A DNA stretch of 64,000 bases from Costus lasius (Eukaryota; Streptophyta; Magnoliopsida; Zingiberales; Costaceae). The DNA is taken from assembly GCA_027563935.2 (NCBI GenBank), contig CM050447.1, forward strand, positions 18,430,001 to 18,494,000, read 5' to 3'. The translations under genes were made by a program, and so were the position numbers. Shown here piece by piece: positions 58,796 through 64,000 of the stretch. The notes under the pieces were generated by a model. It searched no databases, had not been told where the DNA came from, and saw only the letters and a program-made list of their open reading frames with translations. Within the stretch, counting starts at the first letter, position 1. Every line of letters begins with the position of its first letter.

Positions 58796-60566
58796 AATGC
58801 TGAAGAAGAGGGTGTTGAATGCATCAAATTTGCAGCCGAACCAGGCATTCTCAGTGCTGGAATGAAGAGGAAGACCTTTCTGTTTTTAGTTTGTATAGTG
58901 TCTTCTAGGCCTGCAATTTTCCATTATCGCTTAGTAATTTTTTGTCCTTCAAACAAGATCCATCCCGAGCATGAAGCCATGCAAATGGCCTTTCTGTTCC
59001 CGATAATATGAAGATATAAGATGAAATAATCCAACAGATTTACTTATCCGTTTCATTAATTATTCTTGTTTTGCTTCTGAATGATTTGATTCTTCGTATA
59101 TAGCTACACTTGCAAAGTCGATCTGTTTTTGAATCCGAGCTCACCACAGAAACTTTGTTAGTCGTTTAAAGTCATTTTTGCAGGCCTATAATCGTGCATA
59201 AGGACTTCCGGTAAGTATTCGAAGCTTTTTCTAAAAGAAATAATACAATTGCGGTGCAATATGAAAAAAAAAACAGAAGAAAAGCATCGAATGTAAGGGT
59301 AATTGTAAATAAAAAAAGCCTCTAATTAGGAAGAAAACAAGGGAACGAGACAATTGTAATGATCAGAAGAGGTAGAAAACGAGGGATGTTGTGCAGAGAT
59401 TTTAAAAGGAAATGAAATAAATGCGTCAGAGTGATAAAGTAGTCACAGGCACTGATAATTAGATTTGGATACTCCTGCCTTTGCCTTTAACTACAAGTTC
59501 GACTGTTTGGGGACATGAGACGCAGTAAATTAAATTGTAAGATGACAAACCTCACTATAAAACTACGGCTGCCGGACGCTGCTGCGTCTGTTGAGTCCCA
59601 CACATGACAAGTTTATGCTTGTCCAATATGTAACGACCTAGCCACGAATTACTCTAGTTTTCGTCAATCAAAAATAATTATAACTTTTAACCATTATCGC
59701 TTGGAGATGATAATCTATGTTCACTGTATTAGAGATGATCTATATAATATCGATATATGTGTGATCTGATCAACAATGATACTACTGATAGAGCTGAATA
59801 AGTGGTAGTGAAGAATTATGTCCCATTATTATTCAACAATATATTCATTCATAGTCCTAAGAAGCTCATCTACTCGTGCCAATCGACTATCAAATGAACT
59901 ATTAAAACAAAAAGACTCAAAAGAAGATTCGGATTATGGAATGATACATCATAACATAACCATTCATTATAACGCGCTATCATCAAGAGCTTTCACCCCC
60001 TTTTTTTTTTACTTCGTACCCGTCTCCATCAACCTATCTGACAGGAATTACATGCAAGCCGCCAAGGATGGAGAAACAAGCGAGCAACCAAGCAGGTGCA
60101 ATTGAAGCTCCACCCTTCTTTTTACTCCCTCTTTCCACTGGCTTTCTCTGATGCGGCGACCATCTAAACCAGCAGAGCCATTACACCAAACCTGGAACTT
60201 TGCTCCGCATAGCTTTCAGAATCACACCACTCGCTCAGAAGCCTTTGGAGTTGGCGAGTCAGAGCCAGTGCAACTGCAGGTCCTTGCTTTATCGCCACCC
60301 AGGCCGCCGCAGCAGCTGCTGCTGCAGATTGCAGCAGTAATAATTGACCTTCCAGGACGCGGAAGAAGAGAAGCATCTCTTGTCTTTGCCCGTTTCTGCT
60401 TCTTCCGTATGTCCTCTGCTCGCTATTTTAATACCGCTTCCTCGCCGGGGAAGAGAAAGCAGGGGCAAGCGAGAAAAACGATCAGTTTTGACCCTACCTT
60501 TTAGTCAGTGCGCTTTTCCTTGCTTTTCTTGTCCACTGGTTTCTCTTCCCAATTTATGGGAGGAAG
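58796..60566. promoter_or_regulatory. Interval between the H+-ATPase and SPL8-like genes, with SPL leader
   Basis: The first part holds the ATPase 3' UTR. From about 60100 the DNA becomes GC-richer and carries CAGCAGCTGCTGCTGCAG (60311-60328) and a 117-codon plus-strand frame (60151-60504) that ends before the SPL start codon. That frame has no domain and may be an upstream ORF in the SPL leader, or chance. Confidence 0.45.
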
Positions 60567-62544
60567 ATGATGGGCAGGAGGAGCTCTGCCGAGGTTTACG
60601 CGCCTCATAGTCCCATTACGTCCTTTGCTGGGCAGGACGGCACCAGCCGACTCCAAAAGGAGTACCTTTTGGAATGCGAGTCCATCCCCTACAATTATCT
60701 CAGCGGCGCTGCCGTTCTAGCCTTTTCGACCCACGAGCCTTTCTTCAACACGGCCCCTACCTTCGATGGCTCGCCTCCTCTCCTCCCCGCGAACAACCCC
60801 CACTATTATGTCCCCTTCCACCAGCCGCCGCAGTACTCGCCGGGGTTAATCGAGAGGGACGACAGGGTCACGCTCGCCGGCGGCGGCCGAATTGGGCAAA
60901 ACTTGGGCCAACGCACGTACTTCTCCTCCAGCGACGGTCTCCTCTCCAGGCCGATGGCAATGTGCTCGGCGCCCGCCCACCTGCTACCGCCCCGTTGCCA
61001 GGTTGAGGGCTGCGGGGCCGACCTTTCCGCCGCGAAGAACTACCACCGCCGCCACAAGGTGTGCAATTTCCACTCCAAGGCCTCCGCCGTCGTCGCCCAT
61101 GGCCTCCACCAGAGGTTCTGCCAGCAGTGCAGCAGGTAAACAACAGAAAAAATTCAGACTTCTGATCTTTACTTTTTCCGTGACTCCACCGATACTAAAA
61201 AGTTGATGCTTTATCGTTTTTTCTTGTTCCTTCATGCTAATTTGCTATATTCTATTTTGTTAATTTGCTAATTTTCTTCTTCTTTCACAGTGAAATCACA
61301 CATAAAAGAGTAACCAAAACACAGTATCAGGAACTGCCAACTATCCTCGTGAACATAGTTCACAACCACAGCGTTCCTCTTTCTCACTAGCATTTGCATT
61401 TGTTGCTTTAATGGCTGAGCTTCCTCAATTGTTCAATGGCCGTAATAGGAACTGAAAATCTATTTATAGCAGCTGTGGACCAGCCATCGAGGAAGAAAGA
61501 TTAAGATCATTGCTAACTTAAATTTATCTTATATTTACTAATGTAGGATTTTTAAAGGAAGAGCTTTACCTACTCCTTTGGGCACTTAGCATCAATCACC
61601 TTCATAATATTCTCTCCCTACTTCCGAGCCTTCTAGTAAATCACTTTTATGGTTTCCAGATTTTTCTACCGATTTGATAAAAGAAAAAAGTCTACTGACT
61701 TAAAATTACTATACAGGTGAAGCTATTTTTTACTAAGGTGTGACCGGAGCATAGTGGCTATCTCTTCCTAATATAATTGATTAGTTATTTTAGATTATTT
61801 TTTTTCACAGATTGTTCTTGCATGTTTGTCCGATACGGGGGCCATTTCGCTTTTGCAGCTTCTACTTTCATGTTTTGTCTGATCTCGGGGGGTTTTTCTT
61901 TATTAATACATGCCTCTCTTTCTCATGTGGGAAGGATCCATTTAGAGGTTAATATTTGGCCACATTCTTCTTCCCATTCTTCTACAAATATGGCCAGGTT
62001 CCATGTGCTGGCAGAGTTTGATGAGGCCAAAAGGAGCTGCAGGAAGCGCCTGGCTGACCACAACCGCAGGAGGAGGAAGCCTCAGCTCATATCAGCAGCA
62101 GCAACAACACCACCAACAGCAAAATCCAAAGGAACCAGTAATTATCCTGCTCACGATCCATTTCTGACTCTTTCCTGCTTATGTTTTTTTGACTTCTGCG
62201 TGAAATGATCGGCAGCAGCAGTTCCCGCTTGCCCCACCACTGTCAGCGCACAGGAGATTCAATTGAGAGATGAACAGGGATTATCTCAAGGAAGAAGAGA
62301 CATGAGTTGTAACAGTATGTCCCAAACTGAAGCGGTTCTAATTGGTGCAGCTGTGGAGGAGGACAAGCTTTCGCAGCAGCAACATGCGCAATCCTTCCCC
62401 ATTTCAGAATCCAACAGCAGCTTCTTCACGCATCAGAAAGGTCCTGATTTTAATGATGCTCTCCTGGTCATTGGAGGAGATGCTTCCAGCCATAGAGCCA
62501 GCCCCCACCTTGGGCAGTTCATGTTTGAATTAGACTTCCTCTGA
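60567..62544 (+). CDS. SBP-box transcription factor, SPL8/LIGULELESS1-like, 345 aa, 3 exons
   Basis: SBP proteins bind GTAC-core DNA in the nucleus; SPL8/LG1 members act in development of reproductive organs and, in grasses, the ligule. Exons: 60567-61135, 61998-62137 and 62216-62544. The SBP domain starts near residue 143 with [23 protein letters not shown] and is split, as usual, after FCQQCSR. It continues [27 protein letters not shown], which holds the nuclear localisation signal. Upstream, [14 protein letters not shown] (residues 108-121) is a feature of SPL8/LG1. The C-terminus ends FMFELDFL. Exon 3 could start at 62216 or 62219 (see finding). No miR156 complement is present, in line with SPL8-type genes. 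Confidence 0.9.
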
Positions 62545-63203
62545 GAGAGACACAGAGAGAGAGAGAGGAGGGACTGGAATTAGAAATGGCCTGTAACTCA
62601 TCATTCATCAGCAAGGTTTTTACTTTCTTTTTTCTTCTAAAGGTTTATGTAGGTTGTCCTTCAAATTTATGCATCAAATACTGGTTCTAGAAATGTGAGG
62701 CAAGGCTAAACTTTAGCACTCTCTCTTCTAAAGAGAAAATTAAAATAAAAAGGAATATGAACGCTCCGCATATCTCCAACCCTGGTTCAAACTTTGTAAA
62801 GCAAATTTGGAATTTTCAGAGACGTATACTTCTGTACGTAGAAAAATAAATCTTAATTGCAAATCCAATGGGTTATGGGCAGTGGGCTTGCATGTGATGC
62901 AACACATTACTTTATAGGCTTCGGTTGGTGTATTACTTGGGCCGAGCCTATTAAAATTTTCATCCGGCCCTCACGCGTCCGGTTCCCGGTTTGATTTATA
63001 ATGTTTAATCCAATTAATTAAACGAATCGAATAATCAGTCTAATCAGACCACGGAGGGACCCGTTTATGACCCGCTTGCCAGCGGGCCTTCTTCTCCCGG
63101 TCGAGCAGGCAAGTCGATGAATCCCAGCAACCCTAACCCTAGTATCTCGCACCTGAGGCTGGACGGAGGTGTTCTTGCTCTGGTCTTGTTGATGCGAGAT
63201 CTG
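62545..63203. other. SPL8-like 3' region and ICMT upstream region
   Basis: A GA microsatellite (62545-62572) directly follows the SPL stop codon. No gene is seen up to the next start codon. Two in-frame upstream ATGs (63117 and 63192) precede the chosen ICMT start. Confidence 0.5.
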
Positions 63204-63336
63204 ATGGCCGAGGCTCTTCTCACCTATACTGCTTTTCGACAGCTGTCTCAGTTCCTCGCAGCCATCATCGTCTTCCACTCCTCCGAGTTCGCGCTCGCTG
63301 CCTTCTTCCATGGTCGGTCGAATGCCAGCTTCAGCT
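63204..63336 (+). CDS. ICMT: Protein-S-isoprenylcysteine O-methyltransferase (ICMT-like), first exon only
   Basis: ICMT methylates the C-terminal isoprenylcysteine of CaaX proteins in the ER membrane. The 44-codon exon reads FRQLSQFLAAIIVFHSSEFALAAFFHGRSN, the start of plant ICMT including the conserved FHSSE and HGRS. The start at 63204 (MAEALLTYTA) gives the same short lead as known family members; the ATG at 63117 would add 29 residues without homology. A GTGAGT donor follows at 63337. The remaining exons lie beyond the window. The long, ordinary AT-rich sequence from 63337 to 64000 should be the first intron. Confidence 0.85.
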
Positions 63337-64000
63337 GTGAGTACCTCGTCTCCCCTCTCTCCTCCCTTCTCTTTGCTGAATGTAGCGATGCCGATTTTGT
63401 TGGTTCATAGTCGTGTGTGATTCGACAATTGTGGTCATTTTTTTTTTACTTTGGAATTGTTGGTTAGGACCTTTCTTCCGTTAATGCCTTCTATTTTGTT
63501 AGATTTCTTGTATTCATGTTTATGATGTGTTCGGTGACGTGATTATGACCATCTATGAGATGCATTCCGATCTGCTGATTTTCCATAGTTTTCATGTGAA
63601 TTTGTAGAGCTTCTTCTTGGCTTTTGCACCTTCTTGGCTGTGTTTTGATTATGCTTGCACATTCTTGGCTTGTCGGAACCCGTTTTATCTTCTAAGTGGA
63701 GTAATGGTAGCATCAAGCATGGTTTCCATTAGGTTTTCATCGTAAGAAATTACCCTTTATCGTAATTACTGATCGCTGCCTTTTCCTGTATACTGGATTT
63801 GAACTTTGTATTTTTGCTACGGATTCCTGGTAAAAGAAAAATGATGTGGGATTTAAATTATTATTATTATGGATTGGTATCATGCATAATCCGAAGCACT
63901 ATTCAGTACTTCAGTAATCTGACAGCTGCGACCTGTAACTGCATTTTGAAAATTCCACTGTCTATATATTCTGCTTGTGCTGAAACAACCGTGATAAATA

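Noticed and set aside
60151..60504. 117-codon frame before the SPL8-like gene
   Set aside because: No domain and low-complexity content; recorded only as a possible upstream ORF.
62712..62733. Possible miR156 site (CACTCTCTCTTCT) after the SPL8-like gene
   Set aside because: Bases pairing with the 5' end of miR156 mismatch at four consecutive positions. It is outside the coding region.

Overview
This is a nuclear plant chromosome segment, most likely from a non-grass monocot. The genes carry many spliceosomal introns and are clearly plant families: a group IIa WRKY, an SBP-box factor of the SPL8/LIGULELESS1 type, a plasma-membrane H+-ATPase, receptor-like cytoplasmic kinases and a plant reticulon. 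Their exons are GC-rich against very AT-rich intergenic DNA, as is common in monocots. The species cannot be fixed from sequence alone.

Layout. Positions 1-24000 are transposon-dominated. The window opens in the 3' end of a hAT transposon with GC-rich ends (to 586). Simple and tandem repeats follow (780-3450). Next is a decayed Ty3/gypsy element of Athila type (about 3780-13245), whose reverse transcriptase is interrupted by a complete hAT element (8571-12300) with an unbroken 711-residue transposase. A 3.1-kb LTR-like block (13421-16561), a 3'-truncated Ty1/copia element on the minus strand (16562-20610) and several retroelement scraps (20611-23750) complete this part.

Positions 25107-64000 are gene-rich. 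In order they hold a CAF1-type deadenylase (-), a reticulon-like protein (+), a group IIa WRKY (-) divergent from a PTI1-like kinase (+), a USP-domain RLCK (+), a one-finger C2H2 protein with EAR-type motifs (-), a non-RD kinase with a membrane segment but no ectodomain (-), a plasma-membrane H+-ATPase (+), an SPL8-like SBP factor (+) and the first exon of an ICMT-like methyltransferase (+). Between them are a short internally deleted copia element inside a duplicated segment (26291-29765), a 5'-truncated LINE with target-site duplications (37722-40040) and a hAT-type MITE (45904-46423).

The genes form no operon or single pathway. Several belong to families used in signalling and stress responses (WRKY IIa, three kinases, H+-ATPase), but a joint function is not shown by the sequence. 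The clearest regulatory arrangement is the 1.6-kb divergent interval between the WRKY and PTI1-like genes, which holds a cluster of W-boxes. I found no CRISPR array, tRNA or rRNA gene, and no convincing new molecular system. The most notable items are the apparently intact hAT element, the direct duplication flanking a 23-kb block, and the kinase lacking an ectodomain.
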